Shown in pieces: positions 33,680-43,281 of a DNA stretch of 64,000 nucleotides. The stretch is from Paraktedonobacter carboxidivorans. GTDB lineage: Bacteria > Chloroflexota > Ktedonobacteria > Ktedonobacterales > Ktedonobacteraceae. Made by a program: the position numbers and the translations under genes. The stretch spans positions 24,676-88,675 of the forward strand of contig JBEVTI010000021.1 in assembly GCA_041156125.1 (NCBI GenBank), given 5' to 3'. The notes under the pieces are model-generated. The model was not told the origin of the DNA, searched no databases, and saw only the letters and a list, made by a program, of their open reading frames with translations. How positions within the stretch are numbered: position 1 is the stretch's first letter; each line of letters starts with the position of its first letter.

Positions 33680-35143
33680 TTAATCGTTATTCAAACGAAG
33701 TGCCTGGCTGATCACTGGCCGCACGACGATACGTACCATAGCCATGAGTGCCTGGCCACAAGTAGCGGCCAGAATCAGCAGAGCCAGCAGCAGCGAAGGT
33801 GGAAGCACAACCCGAGTTTCCAGGACCGACTGTAAGGCAAAAATTTGCTGGCTGGTCAGATTCGCATTGATCGTCGTAAAAGTCAACTGAGGTAAGACCA
33901 CTGCTACCAACAACGCCCCCATTCCTACTCCCAGAAGCAGACCAGTCACATAGACAAGCGCTTGCTCGCAGAAAAAGATCAGCGAAATCTGACGCAGAGT
34001 AGCGCCCAGCGCTCGTAGCGCGGCAAAGTTTACAATCCGCGAGCGAGCATCCACCCAGGAACCGACAATGGATATAGCAAAGGCCAGCAGCAGCGCGGTA
34101 AGCGTTTCAATTATCAGTGCTCCCAGAAGAATCAGATAGAGTGGATCAGACTGGAGCGTGGCGAGAAGTAGATAGCGATCCACAATATTGGCCAGGTGAA
34201 GTGCTGGTTGATTCAGCGTCTCTCGGAGCTTCGCCAGCGAAACCGCATCGCTTTTCGTGCGCAGCCAAACCTGATTGAGTCCAGGCCCAGCAGCCGTCTG
34301 GCTTGCGAACTGATTGTGCGTCAAATCCTGTTTGAAAACAGCTAAATAGGTTTGATAATCGACCAGCACCCCACCAGTTGTCACAGTATGATTGAGTGGA
34401 TTAACCGTAGGGATGTGGTCCACCACACCTATAATGAGGTAACGCATTGTTTGAGGAAAAGTGTTATTTACAGTGATTGTAAAGGTTGAGCCAACTTTGA
34501 GAAGCAGAGTTTGAAGAGTCGTCTGATCCACGATAGCCGGAATCTGGTCACTGCTGAGCGCCAGGTGACGCTGTGCGATCTGTTGCGCGAGCAGCGCCTG
34601 GCCTGTTGTCTGAGTCTGTGGCGATGACCAGACTGCTGTAGGCCCGAAGCTGGACGCATCGACCGCGCGAATATCCATCGCCAGATCCGCGCGACCACCG
34701 TATCCGCGGTCCACATAGCCCCCGCTGGTCGAGAGCACCCCCGGCAGTTTACTGTACTGTTCTATAACCTGCGTGTTAGTTGTGGACGCAGTGAACTGCG
34801 CGCTAAAGTCGGCCCCTGTCTGATAGTTCGCGACATCCTGAATATGTTGTTGTTCAGTTGCATTGTAGATCAGCGTGAACAGCGTAAACGCCGTTGCCAG
34901 AGACAATAACATCGCCATGCGTAAAGACCGATGCGGAGCACGAGCCACATATGCCAGCACGAGCAGACCCACCGCACCTCGTCCTCGCTCGGCGAGTCTA
35001 ACTGCTCCTCGCAACAGTAAAGGGAAAAAGCGCAAAGAGAGCAGTAAACAAGTCAGTACCAGGAAAAAGGGTGCTATAACCGAGAGAGGAGCCACAACGA
35101 GCGTACGGGCATCTGCTTGCAGAAGCGTATCAACGCTCGTCAC
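33680..35143 (-). pseudogene. FtsX-type ABC permease, 3' part after an in-frame amber codon
   Basis: 487 residues are open from GTG 35143, but the frame continues without shift from the preceding open frame. The junction reads LALLG-TAG-GLSFYVTSVDT, so a single TAG (35159-35161) splits one gene. This part has the middle helices, a large exported MacB-like domain (about residues 85-330: ADFSAQFTASTTNTQVIEQYSKL) and the C-terminal FtsX helices (ALRALGATLRQISLIFFCEQALVYVTG). Such permeases work with a MacB-type ATPase in lipoprotein or peptide export. No ATPase gene is adjacent. Internal initiation at 35143 is possible but has no good ribosome site. Confidence 0.72.
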
Positions 35144-35158
35144 ATAAAAAGAAAGTCC

Positions 35159-35857
35159 CTACCCCAGCAGAGCCAGGGCGCCAGCTGCCAGGTCAAGATT
35201 AAAACGTTGCCAGAATGGTCGTGCCTGACTCCGAGAGGAGGTACTGCGCAATGAGAGCACATCCATACGCGAGGCAGAGTAGAGAGCCACTCCAGTTGTG
35301 ATGAGGGTCACCACGATAATAAGCGTATAGGGGAGCAGACCTATCATCGTCTGCCAGGGGTGCTTTGTAATACTGTTCAATGCGTCTAATTGGTTGCCAG
35401 CAAGCGTATGGCTTGCCAACAGCAGTGTTGTATACAACGCCAGAGGGATGCCTGCTATCAGTGCGAACAGGCTCAGTACCACGCTCTGAAGGAAAAACGA
35501 TCCGAAAATTTGTCCGCGGCTCGCGCCTTGACTGCGCAAAAGCGCGATCACATGGATTTGATCATCGACCAGCAGGGTTGTCATCAGCCCCACAAAGAAA
35601 AGGATTAGCGAGACCGTCAGAATAGTAAACACGCCAGCCGGAATACGCGCAACATCAATGCGAGCCTGTAGAAGTTGGAGAGATCCTTGCCCGTTCCCGG
35701 ACCCGAAAACGTCTCCAGAAAGTCCAAGGCCAATGCCAAGTGCGATGAACGACAACAAGAACCACGTTCGCTTTAGACGCCACGCGGACAAAACGACAAT
35801 ACTTTCTACCAGAGTCTGCCTGGTACTATGCTTTTGTAGAGAGATACCTCTGACCAT
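35159..35857 (-). pseudogene. FtsX-type ABC permease, truncated 5' part
   Basis: 232 residues from ATG 35857 (AAAGGAG upstream) to the amber codon. It begins ESIVVLSAWRLKRTWFLLSFIALGIGLGL, the usual first helix. But only about 25 residues lie between this helix and the second one, where homologous permeases carry an exported domain of about 200 residues or more, so an internal deletion is likely. The FtsX domain follows (LVDDQIHVIALLRSQGASRGQIFGSFFLQS). With the stop codon this makes two lesions in one gene. Confidence 0.7.
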
Positions 35858-35935
35858 GTATTTCTCCTTTTGCCAGGCGAAGTTCTTTTCTGAAAAAAGA
35901 ACATACCTTCTCACTTATTGGTTGATCCAATAATA

Positions 35936-35972
35936 CCATAGTCATATCCATCAACGATAGATATGACTATGG
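35936..35972. promoter_or_regulatory. Inverted repeat in the divergent promoter region
   Basis: CCATAGTCATATC (35936-35948) and GATATGACTATGG (35960-35972) are perfect 13-base arms around 11 bases. They lie 80 bases upstream of the FtsX start and 225 bases before the oppositely oriented gene at 36197. This stretch of about 340 bases between the two starts contains no other gene, so an operator is more likely than a terminator. Confidence 0.45.
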
Positions 35973-36196
35973 ATGCCTCCCTATCAAATCTGGTTGAGGC
36001 TTAAAGCAGATACCTCTACTGGACCGCAAGAAGAGTGTGTGATACAATTATCATGAGAAATTAAACATGTCTGGTAGCAAAAACTGATCGAACTGATAGC
36101 AGAGGCGTTTGGTGCGAGAATATAATGTCAGTGAACAAACGCTAATTTTTTAGAGTCCTAACAAAGAGGGCTGTAGAGAGAAATGGAGCTTGCCAT

Positions 36197-36940
36197 TTGG
36201 CTACAACATCCTCACCGTTCTACCCTAAAAGATTCTTTGATCTCCAACTACGCTTTGCTCAGAAAATTGCTGAGCTTTCTCAGCAACCGCTGGCGGAGGC
36301 CGTATTATATTACACAGCCCTCTACAGAATATTGGGATTGGATTGGAGCCTCGATCCGGCAAATCCTGCGTGGCAAGAGTACCTTCAACAACTCCAGCAA
36401 GAGCAGGCAGATGCTGAGCGAACGTATCAATTCTACCTTTTGCGAGATCAGTATATGCCAAAGTTCACCGCTCAGACACATTGGGGATGCTTTGCCTACG
36501 ACTACAATGTCGAGACGCGAGCAATCCACCTGCACTTCGCGAATCAGGATACGTCAGGCTACGGTGCCTTAAGTTCTCATCAGAGAGCAACACGGATCAG
36601 CGAACTCAGAGCGATGTTTCAACATATTCAAGAGAGCCGGCCAGAAGCAGCCCTTGTCCGAGGTACATCCTGGCTCTACCATCGAGAGGCATATCGACGG
36701 CTGTTTCCTGCTCTATATGGGCAATCAGTTCAGGTTGCTAGCAATCCTAATCTGTCTGCACGAGCCCTTTGGGGACAATTTTTACAACATGACTGGCAGG
36801 TGAACGAGGAAATGCTCTCCACATTTTTCCAACGTATCGAGCAACTCAATGACGCCGAGAGTTGCATGCATTGTTTTCCATACACTGTTTTGCAGACAGA
36901 ATCCCTCATTTACCCATTTTATGCTTTCTACGGTATCTAA
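36197..36940 (+). CDS. Hypothetical protein, 247 residues
   Basis: I do not recognise a family. The protein is soluble and rich in aromatic residues, with an N-terminal helical part (FFDLQLRFAQKIAELSQQPLAEAVLYYTALYRIL), a strand-rich centre (WGCFAYDYNVETRAIHLHFANQD), and a helical C-terminus ending in SLIYPFYAFYGI. The start is TTG with GGAG eight bases upstream. It converges with the ABC exporter gene 34 bases away. Codon use looks like its neighbours. Confidence 0.55.
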   Translation: MATTSSPFYPKRFFDLQLRFAQKIAELSQQPLAEAVLYYTALYRILGLDWSLDPANPAWQEYLQQLQQEQADAERTYQFYLLRDQYMPKFTAQTHWGCFAYDYNVETRAIHLHFANQDTSGYGALSSHQRATRISELRAMFQHIQESRPEAALVRGTSWLYHREAYRRLFPALYGQSVQVASNPNLSARALWGQFLQHDWQVNEEMLSTFFQRIEQLNDAESCMHCFPYTVLQTESLIYPFYAFYGI

Positions 36941-36974
36941 CGATAAGTACACATGGAAGAAAACCCGTTGTCTA

Positions 36975-38855
36975 CTACCCCTCAACCAGGTCCTGGAAGC
37001 TACGTGTGTACAGACGATGATAGCTGCCCTGACGGGCCAGCAGTTCCTCGTGACAACCTTCTTCTATGATACGGCCCTTCTCGATGACGACGATCTTGTC
37101 CGCGTTTTGCACTGTGCTCAGACGGTGCGCGATGACAATGGTAGTGCGATCCTGCATCAAGCGCTCGAGCGCTTGTTGCACCAGGTGCTCGCTTTCGTTG
37201 TCGAGGGAGCTGGTCGCTTCGTCGAGGATCAGCAGGCGTGGATTACGCAAGAGGGCCCGCGCAATGGCAATGCGTTGCCTTTGCCCGCCTGAGAGCTTGA
37301 CTCCACGCTCTCCAACCAGGGTGTCGTAGCCTTGTGGTAAGCACTCGATAAATTCGCGAGCATTCGCAGCGTGCGCCACCGCTTCTATCTCTGCCTGAGT
37401 CGCGGTCAGGCAACCATAGGCAATATTTTCGCGAATAGTCGCGCTGAAAAGGATCGGCTCCTGGAGCACAATGCCAATCTGTTCGCGCCAACTTTTCAAT
37501 TGAACCTGGCGAATATCATAACCGTCGATCGTGATGCTTCCGCCCTGAATGTCAAAAAAACGCGGTATCAGGTTCGCGATAGTAGTCTTGCCCGCGCCGC
37601 TTGGTCCCACCAGCGCGACGACCTTGCCGCGCTCAGCCTCAAAGCTCACTCCATGCAGCACCTGCGTCTGACCGTCGTAACTAAAATCAACCTGCTCGAA
37701 GCGCACATCGCCACGCACAGGAGGCAGGGCAGGCGCCCCTGGCTGATCGCTGATAGTGTTGGGTTGATCAAGTAGCTCAAAGAGCCTCTCAGCAGCCCCC
37801 AGCGCAATCTGTAACTGTGTATAGAGTCCTACCAGGGAGATAAAGGGCTGAGATAATATGATAAAGTAGATGATTGCCATTGTCAGTGTGCCAATACTCA
37901 GCGTCCCGTTCAGAACTGCCGTCCCACCATACCAGAGAAACGCAGCCACGCCGGTCACACCCAGCAAAGTGCTAAATGCCCCGATAATACTATTTGCACG
38001 CACTCTCTTTAATGTGAAGCCGAACTGCCGCCCGGTTAGCTCCCGGTAACGCGCAACCTCATAATCCTCGCGTGTAAAAGCCTTGACAACTTTGGCATTG
38101 CCGAGCGTCTCCTCTGAGGCAGCAGTCGTCTGACTGAGCAGGTCTAGTTCCATACGCATGAGTTTGCGAATATAGGTGCGCATGAGCATGGGCAGAAAAG
38201 CAATTGGTATCAACGCGACAGCTACCAGGAGCAGAACAATCCCAAGGTTGATGCCGCTCTGAGAGACGGGCAGATGAAGGTTAAACTGGTTGAGTCTGGC
38301 CAGCCATGTGCCCGGCCCGATGATCACAATCGCAAGTCCAAGCAGCAGCGTGATGATATTTTGCGCCATCATGATGATATTCGTCGTGACTGCGGCCTGC
38401 ACCCGCGTGACATCGTTGGTCAGACGGCTCAGCAACTCGCCGGTACGATTGTCCTGAAAGAAGCTCAGGGGTAAGTGCTGTAAGTGGCTGTAGAGCTGGA
38501 TACGCAGCATGATGACAATCCGCTCACCAAGCGCGCTCATCCAGAAACCCTGCCCAAAACTAACGATGGCCTGGAGTACGCCTAGAGCGAGCAAGAAAAA
38601 GACCACTGAGCGCAAGGCCGTAATATTTTTTGTTATCACACTATCAATAATGGTCCCCAGGAGCGCGGGATAGGTGATTGTCAGCGCGCTACCCACAAAG
38701 GCCACGCACAGCAACAGGCCCAACTGCCACCAGTAGGGCCGGGAAAAGCTGAGCAAACGCAGTAGACCCTGGCGCGTAGGCTTGACTTTCGGCGTGTGAC
38801 GCCTTGAAACCTTACGTAGCTGCATCAGGACATCTGGAGATTGGTTGCGAAACAC
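36975..38855 (-). CDS. ABC exporter, fused permease and ATPase (MsbA/LmrA type)
   Basis: A 626-residue half-transporter that would act as a homodimer or heterodimer to export lipids, drugs or peptides. Six helices lie in residues 45-340 (PYWWQLGLLLCVAFVGSALTITYP first). The ATPase has Walker A VGPSGAGKTTIANL near 418, Q-loop QEPILFSATIRENIAYG, signature LSGGQRQRIAIARALL near 520, Walker B RLLILDEATSSLD and H-loop IVIAHRLSTV. The GTG at 38855 follows GAGGAG by six bases and is preferred to the ATG at 38825 and to 38966. No partner gene is adjacent. Confidence 0.9.
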   Translation of the reverse strand: MFRNQSPDVLMQLRKVSRRHTPKVKPTRQGLLRLLSFSRPYWWQLGLLLCVAFVGSALTITYPALLGTIIDSVITKNITALRSVVFFLLALGVLQAIVSFGQGFWMSALGERIVIMLRIQLYSHLQHLPLSFFQDNRTGELLSRLTNDVTRVQAAVTTNIIMMAQNIITLLLGLAIVIIGPGTWLARLNQFNLHLPVSQSGINLGIVLLLVAVALIPIAFLPMLMRTYIRKLMRMELDLLSQTTAASEETLGNAKVVKAFTREDYEVARYRELTGRQFGFTLKRVRANSIIGAFSTLLGVTGVAAFLWYGGTAVLNGTLSIGTLTMAIIYFIILSQPFISLVGLYTQLQIALGAAERLFELLDQPNTISDQPGAPALPPVRGDVRFEQVDFSYDGQTQVLHGVSFEAERGKVVALVGPSGAGKTTIANLIPRFFDIQGGSITIDGYDIRQVQLKSWREQIGIVLQEPILFSATIRENIAYGCLTATQAEIEAVAHAANAREFIECLPQGYDTLVGERGVKLSGGQRQRIAIARALLRNPRLLILDEATSSLDNESEHLVQQALERLMQDRTTIVIAHRLSTVQNADKIVVIEKGRIIEEGCHEELLARQGSYHRLYTRSFQDLVEG

Positions 38856-39221
38856 ATTATACTCCTCAAATGATTTTACAAAAATGCTTAAAGAGGTTCT
38901 CAAGAGGAATATACAGAGAAAAGGGCTGATAAGTTCCGCAATAACAAACAATGCAGCGAAATTCACTTTTTTTGTCCTAAATATCTTCCAGGGTTATAAC
39001 CGCATTCGGAATAAAGATAAGCTCTATTCACCTTGTAAAAAACCTGCTCAACAGCGTTTTAACTGCTGAAAAGCACGTTCGCGTGAGAAAGATGCGCGCT
39101 ACTTTACAGTAAGTCTGCTTGCCTCGAGGCAGTCTGGTGGAAGAATGGTGCGGGATCTGGCTATAACTCTCTTGCCTATAGCGCGCGTACGCCAGATCGA
39201 TATACTAAAGGATAAAACGTC
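38856..39221. other. Intergenic region between divergent ABC exporter and sedolisin genes
   Basis: These 366 bases separate two divergent genes and must hold both promoters. I see no consensus -35/-10 pair and no repeat longer than a few bases. A short open frame at 38845-39069 is AT-rich, overlaps the exporter start and lacks a ribosome site, so it is not called. Confidence 0.3.
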
Positions 39222-41051
39222 ATGAGATCTTTCTATAGCTCATCCTGGTCGGGCAGAAAAGCAGGTGCCTTCTGGCTGCTTGTGCTTCTGCTTGGCGCGC
39301 TGATAACGGCTTGCGACGCGGGATCAAGCAGCAGCCTTGCCAGTTCTACGCCAACCAACCTGGCCCTGCAAGTCACTCCGCTTGACCTGGGTATTCCTAC
39401 GCAGGCGTTAAATGCTCCCATAGTTGGCCAGATGTCAGCCGGGCAGATTTTACATATAGGTATAACTTTCAAAATCAACCCCGACGTGCTTAAACAGATT
39501 GACCAGAGCGGTCTGGACAATGGGCAGAACGCTCAAGGGAGCAATATTGCCAGCAAGTTGGGCATTAGTCCCGCGACCTATCAACAGATCAAAAATTTTT
39601 TAGAGATCGATAATGCGAAACTGACCTTGAGCCAAACTAGTACCTGGCTGACCGTTGATATCAAAACCGGCTCATTAGGTCGGCTCTTGCGTACAACATT
39701 TGTTTTGCACAAACTCAACAACCGCACTTTTTACACCCCTGATCCCGCGCATATGCCTGTTCTGCCAACTGTTCTGGCCAACCAGATCCTCGCGGTGAGC
39801 GGGCTTGACAATTTTAGCCGCCCCCAGAGACCGACAGAGCTGGCGAACCAGCAGGCCACATCTCAACCTCTACAAAAGGGGAACGTGCCGACCCTTTGCC
39901 CGGCGCAAAGCTCCTGGCAAGCTAATATCCCGGTCATTTATCCCCAGGACATCGCCCACATCTATGGCATGGATCGCCTGGGCGTGCATGGCGAAGGGAT
40001 GAAAGTCATTCTTATCGAGGCATACGATACATACATCAAGAGCGATCTGCCAATCTACTTCCACTGCGTCGGTTATCACGGACAGTTTTCAACTGTGACT
40101 CTTGATAAGGTGCCCAGCGGCGACTTCGGCGAGAGCGAAATGGATATCGAGCAGATTGCAGGCCTGGCTCCCGCGGCCAGCATCGTCGATTACCAGGGTG
40201 ATGCTTATGGAGCCTGGCAGAACGGCAACTGGTGGGTCGTAGTCAATGATCTGCTCCAGCGCGCCATCGCGGATAATCAAAAAAATACCCACGCCGGTAC
40301 CGTAGTTAGCATCAGCATGCAGGACGATGAGGGTACTGTTTCTAAAAGCGACCTGGCTATGATCAATCAAAGTTTACAAATCATGACCAGTGTTGAGCAT
40401 ATGTCTGTCTTTGTTTCGACTGGCGACTGCGCGGCATTTTCACTTGACCAGTATAATAAGCTGTCCGTCAGTTTCCCGGCCAGCGATCCCTGGGCGGTCG
40501 CTGTAGGTGGCACCATTCTAAACTCAACCAGGCAAGGCGCGCGCGTCTCAGAGTCTGCCTGGGGTGACTCAACAATGGATCACAGCCAGTGCAATAACAG
40601 TTGGGGTGGCGGTGGCGGCCTGAGTACCGCTTTTTCCATGCCCGCCTGGCAAAAAAACTATGGTAAATCTATTCCAGGCTTTCACAATCGCTACTCCAAC
40701 GGCATGCGCCAGGATGCAGATATTACCGGTGATGCCGCCTACCTGCTGAATTATTATCAGGGCCAATGGAGCAATGATGGCGGGGGTACCAGTGCCTCGG
40801 CCCCTATGCTCGCGGCTGGCATGGCCCTGCTCAACGAAAGCCTGCTCAAAGCCAGAGGCCACTTCTACTACGGTCCCGCTGCCTACTACTACGCGGCTGA
40901 CCACTCCGGCAATCTGCATCCGTTCTTTGATGTGACCCTGAATAATAACATCTATTATCCCTCTACCCGTGGCTGGGACTATCCCAGCGGCCTTGGCGTA
41001 CCCAACTATGCCGATCTCTATACCCTCCTGATCGCTAGCCTACCATCATAG
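39222..41051 (+). CDS. Sedolisin (S53) family serine-carboxyl peptidase, lipoprotein
   Basis: A 609-residue secreted peptidase, probably acid-active. The signal peptide FWLLVLLLGALITAC has a lipobox Cys31, then a Ser-rich linker and a pro-domain-like region to about 215. The catalytic Glu and Asp are in GESEMDIEQIAG (near 305-309), the oxyanion Asp probably in STGDCAAF near 406, and the Ser in GGGTSASAPMLAAG near 525. The C-terminal calcium site pattern HPFFDVTLNN and GWDYPSGLGVPNYADL is intact. Length and order match sedolisin/kumamolisin precursors. Likely an outward-facing degradative enzyme. Confidence 0.92.
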   Translation: MRSFYSSSWSGRKAGAFWLLVLLLGALITACDAGSSSSLASSTPTNLALQVTPLDLGIPTQALNAPIVGQMSAGQILHIGITFKINPDVLKQIDQSGLDNGQNAQGSNIASKLGISPATYQQIKNFLEIDNAKLTLSQTSTWLTVDIKTGSLGRLLRTTFVLHKLNNRTFYTPDPAHMPVLPTVLANQILAVSGLDNFSRPQRPTELANQQATSQPLQKGNVPTLCPAQSSWQANIPVIYPQDIAHIYGMDRLGVHGEGMKVILIEAYDTYIKSDLPIYFHCVGYHGQFSTVTLDKVPSGDFGESEMDIEQIAGLAPAASIVDYQGDAYGAWQNGNWWVVVNDLLQRAIADNQKNTHAGTVVSISMQDDEGTVSKSDLAMINQSLQIMTSVEHMSVFVSTGDCAAFSLDQYNKLSVSFPASDPWAVAVGGTILNSTRQGARVSESAWGDSTMDHSQCNNSWGGGGGLSTAFSMPAWQKNYGKSIPGFHNRYSNGMRQDADITGDAAYLLNYYQGQWSNDGGGTSASAPMLAAGMALLNESLLKARGHFYYGPAAYYYAADHSGNLHPFFDVTLNNNIYYPSTRGWDYPSGLGVPNYADLYTLLIASLPS

Positions 41052-41065
41052 ATTGAATTGCAGAG

Positions 41066-41104
41066 TTTTTGCGGGCAGAGTGATTCGTACTCTGCCCGCA
41101 AAAA
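41066..41104. terminator. Hairpin after the sedolisin gene
   Basis: TTTTTGCGGGCAGAGT (41066-41081) and its perfect complement at 41089-41104 form 16-base arms with a 7-base loop, starting 15 bases after the stop codon. Confidence 0.6.
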
Positions 41105-41316
41105 AGCAGATCTGTCTTGACACCGCCATTTTGACTGATTATACTTTTATTATCATTACTTCCTGAAAGGAGCCACATGGGTAGCCCTGGCATATAACAT
41201 CCACTCCACTTCTTCTCTGAGAAGAGACGTGAAGTTTCTGTTTCCTATGCTCACTCTCACACTAAGTGAGTTGCTACCTGTTTGCGCTTTTTGTTTCAAA
41301 GAAGGAATGATAGATC

Positions 41317-42135
41317 ATGTACCCTTTTGCCTATCCATATTCTGCTTCGTTTGCTCGCCTTGCAGTAGATCCTGAGATACCAGAAGAAGTTCCTGAGTTG
41401 CTGAAGGACTTGCTCGTGGGTATTCAGGGGATATTTGCTGATAATCTGCTTGCTATCTACCTGCGCGGCTCGCTGGCAACGGGCGATTTTGCTCCACAAA
41501 CATCTGACGTTGACTTCTTTGTGGTTACCGAGCATAAGCTTTTAGAGGCCGATTTCGCGCGCCTGGTCGCCATGCACGAGCAAATCGCTACGCTCCCCAA
41601 CCGCTATGCGCTCGATCTGGAAGGTACTTATATCGATCGCGCCTCCGTGAGGCAATTTCACCCTGGAGAGCGCCATCCAACTATCAGTCGGCACGATAGG
41701 CTAGCCTGGTACGAGCACGGCTCCAACTGGGTGCTCGAACGCTGGATGGTGCGGGAGCATGGTATCATCCTACTTGGGCCTGAGCCCGCAACTCTGATCG
41801 ATCCCATTACACCTGGTGAGTTGCAGGAAGCAGTACGTCTCAGGCTGCCCGACTGGGTAGACTGGGCTAAGCGACCAGACGACCCTGAATGGCAGTCAGG
41901 GCGCAGTCACAAAGCCTATGTTGTTGAAACCATGTGCCGCGCGCTCTGTGCTCAAGCAACTGACACATTGCAGAGCAAGCCACGCGCAGTTGCCTGGGCC
42001 CTGGCCACGCTACCCGAACCGTGGCGTACAACCGTTGAACGTTCCCAAATCTGGCACACTGAGCAAACTATTGATGTGAGTATTAACCCGGAGGTGATGC
42101 GTTTTATCGATTGGACAAGCTCACAATGCCAGTAA
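41317..42135 (+). CDS. Nucleotidyltransferase with DUF4111-type C-terminus
   Basis: A 272-residue protein of the aminoglycoside-adenylyltransferase-like group. The nucleotidyltransferase motif is IYLRGSLATGDFAPQTSDVDFFVVTEH (residues 48-72): GS followed by two carboxylates in DVD. The C-terminal helical domain (SHKAYVVETMCRALCAQATDTLQSKPRAVAWALATLPEPW) is like the ANT(9)/AadA-type and DUF4111 region. It could modify an aminoglycoside or an unrelated nucleotide acceptor. Resistance is not demonstrated. ATG at 41317 follows AAAGAAGGA. Confidence 0.78.
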   Translation: MYPFAYPYSASFARLAVDPEIPEEVPELLKDLLVGIQGIFADNLLAIYLRGSLATGDFAPQTSDVDFFVVTEHKLLEADFARLVAMHEQIATLPNRYALDLEGTYIDRASVRQFHPGERHPTISRHDRLAWYEHGSNWVLERWMVREHGIILLGPEPATLIDPITPGELQEAVRLRLPDWVDWAKRPDDPEWQSGRSHKAYVVETMCRALCAQATDTLQSKPRAVAWALATLPEPWRTTVERSQIWHTEQTIDVSINPEVMRFIDWTSSQCQ

Positions 42136-42180
42136 AAGCAGGCTGGTGAACGCCTGACTGCCACAGGTCAAGCCCTTTGC

Positions 42181-42231
42181 AAGAGTTTTGTTGGACAAGA
42201 TATTTTGTATAACTTGTCCAACAAAACTCTT
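42181..42231. terminator. Inverted repeat after the nucleotidyltransferase gene
   Basis: AAGAGTTTTGTTGGACAAG (42181-42199) is perfectly complementary to 42213-42231. The 13-base loop is AT-rich. No U-tract follows. Confidence 0.55.
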
Positions 42232-42339
42232 CCACTAACTGCGATAGGGCGTCTGAAAACGTTTTGGCCTGCTTTTACGCAATCAGCCACACCTCAGAGT
42301 GCTGGCCAGAAAGCTACTTTTCTGCGCTGATTCAATATT

Positions 42340-42455
42340 GCACATCCATAGGTCTCACTTGTGTGCAAGCAGCGCAACAAATCGGCATGTATGGCATCCA
42401 TTTCAAAAGTAGCGACAAGGCCCTGGCCGATCTACGAGCATTTCTCAAAAAATAA
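42340..42455 (+). pseudogene. HAD-hydrolase C-terminal remnant
   Basis: The last 36 or so codons before the stop at 42455 read CVQAAQQIGMYGIHF and KALADLRAFL. That is the usual end of HAD-type phosphatases, where A-x-x-x-G-M-x-x-I-H-F follows the final aspartate motif. Upstream in the same frame the sequence loses similarity (ISHTSECWPESYF), with no nucleophile or other HAD motifs. So this is probably the residue of a deleted gene. Confidence 0.5.
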
Positions 42456-42678
42456 AGTTCTGCAGCATTTGCTAAGCGCGCAATTGGCTGACAAACGAGA
42501 GCAAAGGCGGCAGGTGGTATAATAAACGACCAGACACGAGCAGCTCAAAGCGGGACAGTCCCGCGCTGGGTTCAGGCTACACGAGCATGATTTCGTGCGG
42601 CGGGCGATGGTTTTATTCTACCATCATTAACGATGTGGGCATATGTGAATATAGATAGAAAGCCAGGAGGAAACTCCC

Positions 42679-43275
42679 ATGCCACCACGGGTAGGGATAC
42701 ATGAGGCCGCGCGGCGGACGCAAATCCTGCGGGCGGCGCGGGCCTGTATTGTAGAACTGGGCTACGAGCGTGCGACGGTGCGTGACGTGGCGGAGGAAGC
42801 TGGAGTCAGCACAGGGACAATCGTCCATTATTTTGGCGATAAAGATACCATGCTGGAGTCGGCTCTACTGGACAAAGTGCAGGGTACAGGTATCGCCTTT
42901 CGGGCCGCTCTGACTGGCGCGCAAAGCTCATGGGAACAGTTAGAGCGCCTGGTAGCCGCGAGCTTGCCCGAAAGTGAAGAAGTGCGCGCCGAGTGGCGTC
43001 TGTGGCTGACCTTCTGGGGAGAAGTCACACGCAACGAGCGGCTACGCGCCGTGAGCGAAAAACAGCACCAGCGCTGGACCCGTTTCCTGGCGCGTATTAT
43101 CGCTGCGGGCTGCGCCTCTGGTGAATTCGCGCAGGTTGACCCGCACACTACAGCGCTCCAAATGGCTGCCCTGATCGACGGGCTTGCGATTCAAACCACG
43201 CTCCAGAATCCCGCGCTCAGTCCAGCGCAGATGCGCCAGACCTGCCTGGCCGCTCTGCGCCGTCTGCTCTACTAA
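42679..43275 (+). CDS. TetR-family regulator (BetI-like)
   Basis: A 198-residue TetR regulator. The HTH is in RRTQILRAARACIVELGYERATVRDVAEEAGVSTGTIVHYFGDKDTMLESAL (residues 12-63), and the C-terminal domain resembles the BetI/TetR_C_6 group (EWRLWLTFWGEVTRNERLRAVSEKQHQRWTRFL). It converges on the disrupted cytochrome P450 gene, seven bases away, which may have been its original target. A near-palindrome CATCATTAACGATG lies upstream at about 42621. Confidence 0.88.
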   Translation: MPPRVGIHEAARRTQILRAARACIVELGYERATVRDVAEEAGVSTGTIVHYFGDKDTMLESALLDKVQGTGIAFRAALTGAQSSWEQLERLVAASLPESEEVRAEWRLWLTFWGEVTRNERLRAVSEKQHQRWTRFLARIIAAGCASGEFAQVDPHTTALQMAALIDGLAIQTTLQNPALSPAQMRQTCLAALRRLLY

Positions 43276-43281
43276 AATTCC

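Larger units (their letters stand above)
42136..42678. other. Gene-poor interval with hairpin and degraded sequence
   Basis: These 540 bases contain a 19-base-arm inverted repeat (42181-42231), a short HAD-hydrolase remnant (42340-42455) and, near 42515-42523, TGGTATAAT, an extended -10 that may drive the TetR gene at 42679. The remainder shows no supported coding sequence. Confidence 0.4.

Noticed and set aside
41317..42135. Clear antibiotic-resistance gene
   Set aside because: The nucleotidyltransferase motif is shared with many non-resistance enzymes, and nothing nearby suggests a resistance context, so only the fold is claimed.
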